This document shows, piece after piece, positions 25,400 through 34,477 of a stretch of 64,000 nucleotides of DNA. Position 1 is the stretch's first letter. Every line of letters begins with the position of its first letter. Source of the DNA: Candidatus Obscuribacterales bacterium (lineage in GTDB: Bacteria; Cyanobacteriota; Vampirovibrionia; Obscuribacterales; Obscuribacteraceae); assembly GCA_019747875.1 (NCBI GenBank), contig JAIEQI010000095.1:1-64000 (forward strand), written 5' to 3'. A program made the position numbers and the translations under genes. The notes beneath the pieces are model-generated. The model made no database searches and was not told the origin of the DNA. It worked only from the letters and a program-made list of their open reading frames with translations.

Positions 25400-27920
25400 T
25401 CACTCTTCTAGAGATCATTCGGAGGCGATCATTTCCGAAGAACAGCCGGCTTTGCGTATTCATGAGGCAGATCCGCTGATCGGAAAGTTGATTGACGGAA
25501 GGTTCTTAATTGAATCCGTCCTTGGCATCGGTGGAATGGCGACTGCATACCGTGCAAAACAAATTGACTTAGAGCGCACGGTCGTAATCAAAGTTTTACG
25601 AGGCGAAACAGATGAAGAAGGCTTGCTTCGCTTTCAGCGAGAAGCGCTTGTGCTCAGCAAACTGGACGCACCTGGGATAGTAAAGATTTTCACCTTTGGA
25701 ATTAGTGAAGGATTGCCTTATATGGCAATGGATTTGGTTCAAGGAGAAAGTCTTGCACAGCTCATAGATCGAAGCGGTCCACTCTTGCATGAGCAAATCT
25801 TGAACATATCAATTCAACTTTGTGAGGCGTTGGAACGGGCGCATGAAGCCGGAATCCTTCATCGAGACATCAAACCATCCAACATAATGGTGCAGCTCAT
25901 TGACCTGGACGAGCCAAAAACGTATAAGGCGCAGCTCTTAGACTTCGGCATTGCAAAAGTCACCAGTTCTAAAACTGCGACTCTAACTAGTGAAGGAGAC
26001 ATATTTGGAAGTCCTCCTTATATGAGCCCCGAACAGTGTTTTGGCAAGCCGGTCGATGCCCGCTCAGATATTTATTCGCTTGCCTGTACTATGTTCGAAA
26101 TGGCAACGGCTCGTACCCCGTATGACGGCAGCTCTCCAGCCGAAATTCTTCTGAAGCATTGCAACGAAAAAATCCCCTCGTTCCTGGAGCGCAACGCAAA
26201 AATTCAATCAACAGTCGAACTGGAAGAGATTGTGCAGAAGTGCATGAGCAAAGCGCCGGAGCAGCGCTACTCCAGCATGAAGGAACTAAAGGAGGAGTTA
26301 ATATCCTTATCGCAAAACTCGGCAACTCGTTCACTATCTAGCCTCAAGGGTAATGGGAACACGTTTCAGCGGCACAAAATACTGATGATACTGTCAGCGG
26401 TGTGTATGCTCATATCACTCGTTGCTGCCATCGTCTTCACGGCAAACGCTGAGTTCTGGGAAAGCGTGCTCATCCGTGAAGAAGATGCTGGTCAAAAGAG
26501 TCTTCTACCAGCAACGGAAATGATGGCAGAACGAGCCATTACCAGCACCGATCGTTCCAGTGAAGCTTGTATTACACTGATGCGAAGATTGGAGCGACTA
26601 AAAAAGAAACACGGACAAATTTACAGAGTTGCACTACCTCAAACACTTCACTTTGTAGCCGCACATGCAAACCAGTTCAACTTTTCAGATCTAAGCAATC
26701 TCAGCACGGAGGCATGTCTATATTGCCTGGATTCAACCAAACTAAAACAAGAATTCGATTTAGCGAACGTACCGAATGACCTTCATTTGCTCAGCAAAAA
26801 AGCAACCGGTTTGAATGAGCAAAAGACCGTCAGCAAAGCTGAGGAGGGAGTAACCTTTTTATGGAAGCCCTTTTACGTTTATTGTCAATTCAAAATGAAA
26901 CCAACTGCCGATCAGCAATTTGAAGAACTGGCAATAAAACAATTCGACTTGATTCTCCCGCAGTTTCGCTATCTCTTGCAACTCGTATCGAAAATTGATG
27001 TTCCGCTTGCTCAGTCCCATATTCAGTACATTTTCGACCACCTGTTCGAATGCCAGGCCATCATGGGTGAAGCTCAAGCAAGAACTTTCTCACAAAACAT
27101 CATCAAAGAATTACCAGTTTCACAAATCGCTAGTTACTTCCAAACGAACTATTCACTTGTTAATGGCAAAGCCCCGCTGAGACTCTCGGCAGACCATTGC
27201 AAAGCCTATCTCCCAATCGCCTTATACCTTTATGAACTCAGCCAAAAAGATGAGAAGCTGCACAGCCAGGTCGTCACGCCGCCGTTCTTCAGACACATGG
27301 TTATGGGGGCACTGGAGCAAAAGGAAAAGGGGACTGACCTGCCAAACCTCAAATCCAAACTATTGAAGGACGAGAGCGACAAATGGATAAATGCGGTGCA
27401 TATAAACTTGACTGATGCAGAACCCCACAGATATCGTGAATTCTGGTCGGAACAAGCACAGCGATTACTGCATGATCCCTCATTGGATTTGGCACCAAGA
27501 CAAGAAGCCCTGCTAAATATAGGTATTGCATTAGAAAGTATCAGGCATGGAGATGACGACCTGGCCCACAAATACTACGATCAAGCATCAACCGTAATCA
27601 TGAATAATCCTCAAGTCACCCAGAGAAAAACTCGAGTTGTATTCCGAATGCTCGTTTTAACAGCCTATTTTGCCTATCAAGATGGAGATAAAGAAACAGC
27701 TGCAAGTTGCATAAAAAAATTCATTCCAGACATGCCCAGACAATCGGAACCGTACCTGCTCAGGTCCTTGCAAGAACGACTGGTTGAGCAACTAAAGTCA
27801 GATGGGCGCCGAGATCTGGCTCTCCGAATTGAGAGAAAGTTGAAGAGACAATCACAGTATTCCGAGTTCGCCGATTTGCACGATATAGCCGAGCAACTCA
27901 CGGATGACGATAATTACTGA
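25380..27920 (+). CDS. Transmembrane Ser/Thr protein kinase with helical extracytoplasmic region
   Basis: 846 residues. Kinase domain about 40-310: glycine loop LGIGGMATAY, ATP lysine 71, HRDIKPSN with catalytic Asp163, DFG 188-190, activation segment ending SPEQ. One membrane helix (334-353), then about 490 residues of mainly helical sequence that looks like degenerate TPR repeats, probably a sensor outside the membrane. Overlap with the glycosyltransferase suggests the kinase may answer to or control envelope polysaccharide synthesis; this is inference from context. Its 3' end overlaps the tail of the amidohydrolase pseudogene on the other strand by 7 bp. Confidence 0.9.
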   Translation: MNQNADDHSSRDHSEAIISEEQPALRIHEADPLIGKLIDGRFLIESVLGIGGMATAYRAKQIDLERTVVIKVLRGETDEEGLLRFQREALVLSKLDAPGIVKIFTFGISEGLPYMAMDLVQGESLAQLIDRSGPLLHEQILNISIQLCEALERAHEAGILHRDIKPSNIMVQLIDLDEPKTYKAQLLDFGIAKVTSSKTATLTSEGDIFGSPPYMSPEQCFGKPVDARSDIYSLACTMFEMATARTPYDGSSPAEILLKHCNEKIPSFLERNAKIQSTVELEEIVQKCMSKAPEQRYSSMKELKEELISLSQNSATRSLSSLKGNGNTFQRHKILMILSAVCMLISLVAAIVFTANAEFWESVLIREEDAGQKSLLPATEMMAERAITSTDRSSEACITLMRRLERLKKKHGQIYRVALPQTLHFVAAHANQFNFSDLSNLSTEACLYCLDSTKLKQEFDLANVPNDLHLLSKKATGLNEQKTVSKAEEGVTFLWKPFYVYCQFKMKPTADQQFEELAIKQFDLILPQFRYLLQLVSKIDVPLAQSHIQYIFDHLFECQAIMGEAQARTFSQNIIKELPVSQIASYFQTNYSLVNGKAPLRLSADHCKAYLPIALYLYELSQKDEKLHSQVVTPPFFRHMVMGALEQKEKGTDLPNLKSKLLKDESDKWINAVHINLTDAEPHRYREFWSEQAQRLLHDPSLDLAPRQEALLNIGIALESIRHGDDDLAHKYYDQASTVIMNNPQVTQRKTRVVFRMLVLTAYFAYQDGDKETAASCIKKFIPDMPRQSEPYLLRSLQERLVEQLKSDGRRDLALRIERKLKRQSQYSEFADLHDIAEQLTDDDNY

Positions 27921-28343
27921 TCTAGTGAAAACAATTTGTCAGCGTTTTCAAATGCTATTTTTCTGCGATCAGCATCACTTATAGGCGCTTCGAGTAGCCA
28001 CTTAACACCGTCGGCAAGCACATCCATCGGATAATCGCGTAGCTAGAGTTGCGAAAGCACCGAATCTAGTCGGATGATTCGCTACAACACTCGCTAAATA
28101 ATCATTAGCTTCACGGGCCAATGACACTGCCAACTTTGCTTCCAGTTCCTGCACACCGGGATCGAAGAGCGAAAGCAGCTGGTAACTGACTCCAGCCTTG
28201 TCCATATCCGCCAAGCGTCCCTCATTCACATCGAAAAGTTTGCTTGTCGCCGGATGATGATACTTGCGAAAAATGTCTAAGACCTCGCAGTACTTAGTAA
28301 CTGGCTCGTATGCAAAGTGTTCTTCAATAGTGACAATTCTCAT
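27914..28343 (-). pseudogene. Amidohydrolase (TIM-barrel, amidohydrolase-2 type) with internal deletion and frameshift
   Basis: The ATG at 28343 opens a typical N-terminus (MRIVTIEEHF, with EEH) that stays recognisable to about residue 105 (RFGAFATLATR), then runs into LSDGCACRRC and stops at 28002. In another frame the following bases encode the family's usual C-terminus: DYPMDVLADGVKWL, then SDADRRKIAFENADKLFSL, ending TAA at 27916-27914. About 180 central residues, including most of the metal site, are missing and the two ends are out of frame. A functional homologue would have about 320 residues. Confidence 0.85.
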
Positions 28344-28393
28344 TCGGCTACTTGTCCAAGGGGAGTGCAGATCCTAACATATTCAAACCCCTG

Positions 28394-29677
28394 CTAGTCC
28401 CACAGGACCTTACACTTTGGAAGTTTCGACTTGAGCGTAGCAAATCCAGTTTTGGAAATATCAGTTCCGGAAATATCCAGTTCCCGCAGTTGGCTCAGCG
28501 TGGACAATAATGGAACAACGGAGTCGGTCACACGTGTATTTCCAAGGTTCAAAAATGTCAATCCCTTATGCTTGCTAATCGCTGGTATAGCAGCGTCAGA
28601 AATTCCTGTATTCTGAACATCAATATTCAACAACGAAGGTAATTGATCCAAAAAAGAAAGATCGCTTTTGCTCAATTTCAGGCCAGCTAAATCCAACCTG
28701 GTGAGTTCCGGACATGAAAGATTTCGGAGTCCTTCGGCGGTAACCTTCGTGTAACTGAGCTCCAGCCAATGGAGACTTTTCATTTGCCCCAAAACTTTTG
28801 CGCAGCGATCATCAATATAAGGACAGCGACCAATATTTAGCGTTTTGAGGGGGCAGCTCTTCACTGACTCAATACCAGCTAGATCAACACTAGTAGAGGA
28901 TAGTCCTAAGATCCTCAGTTTCGGATAGCAAGATAAAACCTTCAAAGAATTCGGGCCCGCTGGAACACCATTAAGACTAAGGCTTTCCAGCTCTATTAGA
29001 GTATTGAGTTTTTGCAGATAGGGCGAAAGTTGCGAATCCCAATCTTTGTCGGAGAGGGTCAGCGCCTTTTTGATCCAATTGAATCCAGTATAAGTGAAAT
29101 CCAACATTTTCAAATTGGAAAGCTGTGCAATTTGCTCAAAGGCACTTTTGTCGAGCATAACGCTGCCAACACGAAGTTCAGTAATTGGTGTTTTCTTTAA
29201 CAAAGCCAGATTGGAGCCCGAAATCTTAGTTGTGCTCAAATTCAAAAAGTGGAGTTTTTTGTTTGTCGCCAAAACCGGAATCGATGCATCCGTAATCAAT
29301 GTTCGGGCTAAATTAATATCTTCGAACAGGCAAAGAACTGGTGCCAAGTTCTTGAGTTTGACATCATCGATCACAACGATGGAGAGATCTATTCCTCTAA
29401 TTTTCTTGAGCGCCTGGACCTTGCTCAATGCAGGATATTCAACCCCTTCCGGGCTCAATCGAAGAGCTAGACTCTCCTTCAATTTCGGTGCACGTATTTC
29501 AACACGACCTTTGGCTGATGCCAAATAATCTCCTGGTTGAAAACTTGGCCAATAATAGAAAAGTCGCCCCAGATCAATATTAGTTGGAAAGTTAAGAGTG
29601 GTTTCTCCCTTGCAGACAGCAATAGTTCCGCAAGCAAACTGAAGCAAAATCGTAATGACAATAAAAATCCGGAACAT
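28394..29677 (-). CDS. Secreted leucine-rich-repeat protein
   Basis: 427 residues with a signal peptide (1-20, FRIFIVITILLQFACGTIAV). From about residue 85 to the end there are about 14 LRR units of 22-25 residues with patterns such as LTFLNLGNTRVTDSVVPLL and LRELDISGTDIS. This is the bacterial LRR type that makes a curved binding surface for protein partners. It is exported and no catalytic domain is present, so a recognition or adhesion role is likely. A Cys at position 16 is not in a good lipobox. Confidence 0.8.
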   Translation of the reverse strand: MFRIFIVITILLQFACGTIAVCKGETTLNFPTNIDLGRLFYYWPSFQPGDYLASAKGRVEIRAPKLKESLALRLSPEGVEYPALSKVQALKKIRGIDLSIVVIDDVKLKNLAPVLCLFEDINLARTLITDASIPVLATNKKLHFLNLSTTKISGSNLALLKKTPITELRVGSVMLDKSAFEQIAQLSNLKMLDFTYTGFNWIKKALTLSDKDWDSQLSPYLQKLNTLIELESLSLNGVPAGPNSLKVLSCYPKLRILGLSSTSVDLAGIESVKSCPLKTLNIGRCPYIDDRCAKVLGQMKSLHWLELSYTKVTAEGLRNLSCPELTRLDLAGLKLSKSDLSFLDQLPSLLNIDVQNTGISDAAIPAISKHKGLTFLNLGNTRVTDSVVPLLSTLSQLRELDISGTDISKTGFATLKSKLPKCKVLWD

Positions 29678-29839
29678 TATTGCAACGGCTCTAAACTCTT
29701 GAACAAAGCATCATATCATCCATTACAACCTGAATTCTCCTGAAGGCGCGACGCCCAATCATCGCCCGTCCGTTGACCCATGGACTTCTAGGATCGCTGG
29801 CGGTAGTGATCGTTTCGTGGAAAGAATTGAAGGTGTAAA

Positions 29840-30556
29840 ATGGGGACAAATCCGGCGCAGTGGTTGGTTACCCTTATAATGGCAAAGATTCTTTTTCTTG
29901 AAGACGATTTGCAGATGGCATCATCTGTGGTGGATACCTTGCGATTTGAAAAACACACAGTGGATTCAGTCCACAATGTAAGAGACGCCCGAGAGTTTCT
30001 GAAAACCTATCAATACGATCTGCTGATCCTTGACTGGGAACTGCCTGACGGAGCCGGAGTAGAGGTCTGTAAACAGTACAAGGATAGTGGCGGGTCGGCA
30101 CCTGTCTTAATGCTGACAGGGAAAACTGAGGTAAGGGACCGCACTACAGGATTAGATTCCGGCGCAGATGATTACGTGCTCAAGCCTTTTGATGCCGATG
30201 AGCTGACAGCCAGAATCAGAGCTTTATTGCGGCGGATAGCTAATGTCGAAGAACTTATCTCATTTGGTGACATCAAACTAAATCTAAGCACGCGCAATGC
30301 ATACATTTCAGACAAGCAAATTCAAATTCGCCCCCGCGAATTCGCATTACTTGAGTATTTGATCAAGAACGCTGATAAGTTAGTTGCTCATTCTTCCCTA
30401 CGCAACCATGTTTGGTGGGATGAGGTGGAAGTAGAGCGCAATACAATCAACGCCATGGTGGCACGGGTGCGCAAGAAAATTCAAGAGCAGGGAAGCAAGA
30501 TCAACATAACATCGGTCGCTGGTGAAGGCTTCAAAATGGAGCAAAATTCAGGCTGA
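29840..30556 (+). CDS. OmpR-family response regulator
   Basis: 238 residues from ATG 29840, which has GAAGG 6 nt upstream; an ATG at 29879 would give the more usual N-terminus (MAKILFLEDD) but lacks a ribosome-binding site. Receiver domain: acidic EDD, phospho-acceptor Asp in LLILDWELPDG, Thr in LMLTGKT, and Lys in DDYVLKPFD. The C-terminal winged helix spans about 140-232 (PREFALLEYLI, NTINAMVARVRKKI). No kinase is directly adjacent; the nearest, at 31828, is separated by repeats and an unrelated gene but lies on the same strand and may be its partner. Confidence 0.92.
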   Translation: MGTNPAQWLVTLIMAKILFLEDDLQMASSVVDTLRFEKHTVDSVHNVRDAREFLKTYQYDLLILDWELPDGAGVEVCKQYKDSGGSAPVLMLTGKTEVRDRTTGLDSGADDYVLKPFDADELTARIRALLRRIANVEELISFGDIKLNLSTRNAYISDKQIQIRPREFALLEYLIKNADKLVAHSSLRNHVWWDEVEVERNTINAMVARVRKKIQEQGSKINITSVAGEGFKMEQNSG

Positions 30557-30628
30557 TGCTCCAAGTGTCCCGATAACGTGACCGCCAGTCCCCGCATCTG
30601 ATTGAATCGAATTCCTTTGTCAGGACAT

Positions 30629-30778
30629 GGGCGGACGAGACGTCCGCGCTCCATACGAGTGCAAATGACGCACTAAACTACGGTTCAATCTGCGAGCGCC
30701 AGATCTCACCGGTTCTATTCGGAGATCGACATCTCACCGGTTCGATCCCGGGAGCGCCGGCATCCTGCCGGCTTCGAT
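30629..30778. repeat. Composite interspersed element: module A hairpin plus one GCCGGC copy
   Basis: The region 30557-30891 has no gene. It carries GCGGACG - AGA - CGTCCGC at 30629-30645, two copies of a phrase ATCTCACCGGTTC (30706-30718 and 30730-30742), and an inverted GCCGGC repeat ending at 30778 (GGTTCGATCCCGGGAGCGCC then GGCATCCTGCCGGC). On the minus strand the order is GCCGGC module then hairpin A, the same as at 63545-63645. Confidence 0.75.
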
Positions 30779-30891
30779 TCGTGTGAATTGCTGGAAGGGC
30801 TGGCATACGATCGAATTTCACGATTTGATCACTGCATCCGTTGATACTTCTATCAGGATTCTACTCCCGGGCTGGCCAGGAGGAAAAACGA

Positions 30892-31728
30892 ATGACCGAC
30901 AAAGCAGACAATGTAATTGTCAAAGAGCAAGGAGATGCACCGCCGCTACAAAGCGAGGCTCTCCAACTCTTTCAAGACAACAAAGCTCCTACTCCAAGTG
31001 TCGAAAACTCCGAGAAGACAAAAGGCACAAACTTACCCAAAGTCGATATAGTTGATCCAAATTTTGGAAAAGATGAAGATCCCCGAATAATAAAAGTGCC
31101 TAAGGACACGGGTCTTCCCGACATTAAAGGGATGCCGAACGACAATATCATTCGCAATCCTGATGCTAAGAAGATGGAAGACATCATGAAGGAAGTTATG
31201 GACCCTGTAATCTACGGACGACCAGGAAAGAATGGCGAGATTGAACACTTCGTTCCTCAAAAGCAAATGGACAATTTTGTCGAGGACCTGAAAGATGGAG
31301 AGATGAGCAAAGAGAACTTAGAATACATGAAAAAGGTTCTCGAAAAGGCTGGACCCGAGCGCCTGCAATGGATGATGGATCAGATCAACAAACAGCTTGC
31401 AGAAAAGGATGTTCATACAAGGCTGGGGTTAGAGACGAAGTATGAGCAAGCATCCGCATTCGAGCGAGCGCAAGGTAAAGGACCACTCGAAGAAAATACC
31501 TACGTAACCGTAGCCCACCTGAACGATGGAAAAGACGGGAAAGGCGCTGGATTCACGGTGAAAGAAACTGAAATAGCAAGCAAGAGCCTGCCACTTAGAA
31601 ATCCGATGCCAAAGCCAAGCCCTTTTGATAAAGGAATCTACGGACAGAATAAGCCGGTAGATCCAATTCCAAATCTGCGTGAAAAACCGATTCCTGCAGG
31701 CTGGGAAAAGTACAGAAAGAGATACTAA
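30892..31728 (+). CDS. Polar protein of an unrecognised family (founding copy A)
   Basis: 278 residues from ATG 30892, which has GGAGG 8 nt upstream; an in-frame start at 30841 is less likely. There is no signal peptide. The N-terminal 80 residues are disordered; near residue 21 is SEALQLF, close to SEALSLF in the calpain-like protein at 42524-44044. The C-terminal half contains a helical domain (about 122-182: NFVEDLKDGEMSKENLEYM ... MMDQINKQLAEKDVHTRL) that matches residues about 195-255 of the protein at 38623-39537 and the fragment at 39539-39787. The C-terminus is Pro/Lys-rich. Function unknown. Confidence 0.7.
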   Translation: MTDKADNVIVKEQGDAPPLQSEALQLFQDNKAPTPSVENSEKTKGTNLPKVDIVDPNFGKDEDPRIIKVPKDTGLPDIKGMPNDNIIRNPDAKKMEDIMKEVMDPVIYGRPGKNGEIEHFVPQKQMDNFVEDLKDGEMSKENLEYMKKVLEKAGPERLQWMMDQINKQLAEKDVHTRLGLETKYEQASAFERAQGKGPLEENTYVTVAHLNDGKDGKGAGFTVKETEIASKSLPLRNPMPKPSPFDKGIYGQNKPVDPIPNLREKPIPAGWEKYRKRY

Positions 31729-31751
31729 ATCAACTCCAACAGATCAATTTC

Positions 31752-31778
31752 GAGGATAGCCATCCGCTGGCTATCCTC
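31752..31778 (+). terminator. Hairpin after the 30892 gene
   Basis: GAGGATAGCC (31752-31761) and GGCTATCCTC (31769-31778) make a perfect 10-bp stem with a 7-nt loop, 24 bp after the stop. The following TATTACTATAAT is T/A-rich but not a clean T-run; a TATAAT at 31785-31790 could be a -10 box for the histidine kinase, without a good -35. Confidence 0.65.
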
Positions 31779-31827
31779 TATTACTATAATATTGTGAGCC
31801 ATCGAGGAGCCCACGCAGGTATATGAA

Positions 31828-33669
31828 ATGAGTCGTCTCAGTGACCTATCCATTCGCAGCAAAGGCTGGCTGCTGGTTGGGGTGCCACTGCTCTGCGAGC
31901 TAGTCGTGTTGGCCGGGCTGGCATTTCTTTTGGACGAATCAGAAAAAGAAGCTGCGAAGGAATCGCGCAGCCGCGCCATTATCGAATGCACAAGTACTAT
32001 TTCGCGAACAATGTCGGACAGCGGAACGACAATTCTGCTCTACTGGATGACACATGATGATAAGTACAAGGAACGCCTGGAAGAACTGTTAGCAGAGGGT
32101 CCGAATGCGCTTAAACGGCTAAAGGAGCTTTGCAAGGACAATAAAGCACAAATGGAATTACTCGCAGAGGTCGACAAATCCTCAGCTCGTGGCACCGAAA
32201 TGATGCAAACACTAAAAACATCCATTGAACAGGGTGGAACGCGATTGAGCGGAATGTCGGTTGGTGAGATGCGAGCAGAAGCTAAGCAAGCGATCAAAAA
32301 CCTGACTGGGCAGCTATACGACTTCGAGCAATTGGAGAAGAAAAGGACAGTTGTAAAACCAAAAACGCAACAGTATTTCCGCAATCTGATCAAGTTGGGA
32401 ATTGTTGGTGGCGTTATTTTCAATATCGTGATCGCTGTCGTAATTGCATTGATGTTCACCAGAGAGATCCTGAGCCGATTAGGTGTTCTGTCACAAAACA
32501 CATTGCGTCTTGCAAAGGGAGAAGAACTGCTTCCACAAATAAAAGGACGCGACGAGCTAGGCAAGCTGGATCTGGTTTTCAGAAAAATGGCAAGCGATCT
32601 CACTGATGCATACTCAGCTGTCAAAGAAAGAGAAGATCACTTGCGTTCGATATACGAGAACGTTCCCGTGGGATTGCTCGTTGTGAACTCGAGCAGAGAC
32701 CACGAGATCGAATCCTATAACCCAGGCACGGCGCAGCTCCTTGGCCATGACATTAAAGGCAAATCGCTCGATATGTTTCTCGAGGCTCCGAATTCGCAAA
32801 CTGAAATGCAATCAAAACCAATATTGATCAACGATACCAATGGCAGAGAGCATTTTGTACAGCTGAAATCTGCCGCGTTCCAAGCTGGTGAAGAAGCCAG
32901 AAATCTTGTTATGCTAATCGATGTGACTGAGCAGCATAAACTCGCCGAAATGAAGCGGGAGTTCGTTGCTATGCTCAGCCATGATTTGCGCTCACCACTA
33001 ACATCGGTCCAAATGTTTTTAGGGAATTTGATCAAGGGATACTACGGGCAGCTTTCAGAGGAGGCTTTGCACTCCTCAAGGAAAGGACACAAGAGCGTGG
33101 AGCGCCTTGTGGATCTGGTAAGCGATTTGCTCGATCTTGAAATGGCCGAAGAGGGCATGATGGTTCTTTCGCGGAGCGAAGAGGAGCTCTACTCCATTTT
33201 TGGAGATTCAATAGATGCAGTTGAATCGCTAGCCGACAGCACAGGTGTTACTCTCGACTGCAAAGAAACGAGCATACGCATAAACTGTGATCGCAAGCGC
33301 CTGATCAGAGTGATGGTAAACCTGTTATCAAACGCAGTTAAGTTCTCAAATGAAGGAGACTCGATCCAAGTAACCGCCGCGGCTGATCGTGAGTTCGTGG
33401 AGGTTCATGTAGTGGACGAAGGACCGGGCATCCCTGCCGAAGATCAACAAACCATATTCCAGCGTTTCAAACAATCCGAATCAGGCAGAGAACGCGGAGG
33501 AAGCGGTTTAGGTTTGGCGAACTGCAAAGCAATCGTAGAGGCACATGGTGGCACAATCGGCGTCACCAGTGAACTTGGCAAAGGAAGCGATTTCTGGTTC
33601 AGACTGCCTATTAAGATAAGCGGGGACAGCCAGGCAGCTACTGCTGCTCCGATGCCTTCCGGGCTTTAA
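31828..33669 (+). CDS. Membrane sensor histidine kinase (HAMP-PAS-HisKA-HATPase)
   Basis: 613 residues. Membrane helix 1 about 12-34, a helical extracytoplasmic sensor about 35-185, membrane helix 2 about 188-210, HAMP about 211-262, PAS about 270-370, then the dimerisation helix with phospho-His385 in AMLSHDLRSPLTSVQ, and a HATPase domain with the N box (LLSNAVKFS), DEGPGIP and GGSGLGLANCKAIV. The response-regulator gene at 29840 is on the same strand 1.3 kb upstream. Its 3' end overlaps the convergent gene at 33638 by 32 bp. Confidence 0.93.
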   Translation: MSRLSDLSIRSKGWLLVGVPLLCELVVLAGLAFLLDESEKEAAKESRSRAIIECTSTISRTMSDSGTTILLYWMTHDDKYKERLEELLAEGPNALKRLKELCKDNKAQMELLAEVDKSSARGTEMMQTLKTSIEQGGTRLSGMSVGEMRAEAKQAIKNLTGQLYDFEQLEKKRTVVKPKTQQYFRNLIKLGIVGGVIFNIVIAVVIALMFTREILSRLGVLSQNTLRLAKGEELLPQIKGRDELGKLDLVFRKMASDLTDAYSAVKEREDHLRSIYENVPVGLLVVNSSRDHEIESYNPGTAQLLGHDIKGKSLDMFLEAPNSQTEMQSKPILINDTNGREHFVQLKSAAFQAGEEARNLVMLIDVTEQHKLAEMKREFVAMLSHDLRSPLTSVQMFLGNLIKGYYGQLSEEALHSSRKGHKSVERLVDLVSDLLDLEMAEEGMMVLSRSEEELYSIFGDSIDAVESLADSTGVTLDCKETSIRINCDRKRLIRVMVNLLSNAVKFSNEGDSIQVTAAADREFVEVHVVDEGPGIPAEDQQTIFQRFKQSESGRERGGSGLGLANCKAIVEAHGGTIGVTSELGKGSDFWFRLPIKISGDSQAATAAPMPSGL

Positions 33670-33907
33670 TGCGCTCTTCTAACTCGCGCTGAGTTGCTCG
33701 CGCACGCTCCGCTTCTTCGTCAAGAAAACGCTGTTTCTCCTCCATCATTTTCTTGACCCGCTCTTCGTAAGCGCGTCGCTCTATGTCTTGCTGGCGGCGG
33801 CGGCGTTCAGCCTCTTCAATCGCCAAGCGCTCTTGTCGAGCTTGTTCACGCACAACTTTCTGTTGCTCTTCGCGTTTCTTGACTCTTTTATCAAGCCACT
33901 TAGTCAT
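33638..33907 (-). CDS. Highly charged helical (coiled-coil) small protein
   Basis: 89 residues, over half Arg, Lys, Glu or Gln, almost certainly one continuous helix. Start ATG 33907 has a perfect GGAGG 5 nt upstream, which supports real translation. It has no hydrophobic segment. It converges on the histidine kinase with a 32-bp overlap. Function unknown; short charged helices like this often act as scaffolds or nucleic-acid/chaperone partners. Confidence 0.65.
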   Translation of the reverse strand: MTKWLDKRVKKREEQQKVVREQARQERLAIEEAERRRRQQDIERRAYEERVKKMMEEKQRFLDEEAERARATQRELEERIKARKASEQQ

Positions 33908-33966
33908 AGGGACCTCCTAGGTTCCTTTCTATCAACATATATGCCACAAAGGGAATCGCTTTAATA

Positions 33967-33986
33967 AATTCCCGAAAGCGGGAATT
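33967..33986. repeat. Perfect hairpin AATTCCCG-AAAG-CGGGAATT
   Basis: An 8-bp perfect inverted repeat with a 4-nt loop in the 237-bp gap between the charged-helix gene and the DUF5615 gene. It lacks a T-run on either strand, so it may be an operator or a structured element in the leader of the 33638-33907 gene, whose start is 60 bp away. Confidence 0.45.
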
Positions 33987-34144
33987 GGCTTGGCTTTTCC
34001 CAAAATCAACGCCAAAGAACGGGGACGGGAGAACCCGAAACAAGCCTGCAGTGGCGCTAGTAATAGAAGCGGGAGCTTCTGAAAAGAGATTAGACCCGAG
34101 CAAGCAATAAAGTCAAGAGGAAAGTAACGCGGCTCGCAATACCT

Positions 34145-34477
34145 CTATGCAAGGACCAAGGTACCGACTGTCGAGTCCGCACCAAAGTCTTCTATTTCTC
34201 TAAATCTGCTACGAAGTACGTGTTCGATTTGCCCTGTGGTGCAATTCCCCAGTTGCAACCAGATTATCTTCGGAGGGAAGCCGTTTACAACACCAAGATC
34301 ACTAAAGTCTTCATCTTTGGTGACGATAATGAACTCATGAGTTAACGCATGGCTCCAGATTTCAATATCCTTGCCGCGGTCCAATCCCAAAGACTGAACA
34401 TGGCTTGAACCTGGAAATAGATCGGATAAAAGGGAAACCAACTGTGGAGACAAGTTCTGGTCAAAGAGTAATTTCAC
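34145..34477 (-). CDS. DUF5615 PIN-like toxin
   Basis: 110 residues. The beginning MKLLFDQNLSPQL and the segments DIEIWSHAL and TKDEDFSDL are hallmarks of the DUF5615/Mut7-C-type PIN-like family, with acidic residues (Asp6, the DIEIWSHA region, Asp-Glu-Asp about 57-59) placed as in PIN nucleases. By family knowledge these are predicted RNase toxins. Its ATG overlaps the DUF433 stop (ATGA), the usual antitoxin-then-toxin order. Confidence 0.85.
   Translation of the reverse strand: MKLLFDQNLSPQLVSLLSDLFPGSSHVQSLGLDRGKDIEIWSHALTHEFIIVTKDEDFSDLGVVNGFPPKIIWLQLGNCTTGQIEHVLRSRFREIEDFGADSTVGTLVLA

Noticed and set aside
30746..30778. tRNA gene, because GGTTCGATCCC resembles a T-arm
   Set aside because: No acceptor, D- or anticodon arm can be formed; the sequence is a copy of the interspersed repeat.
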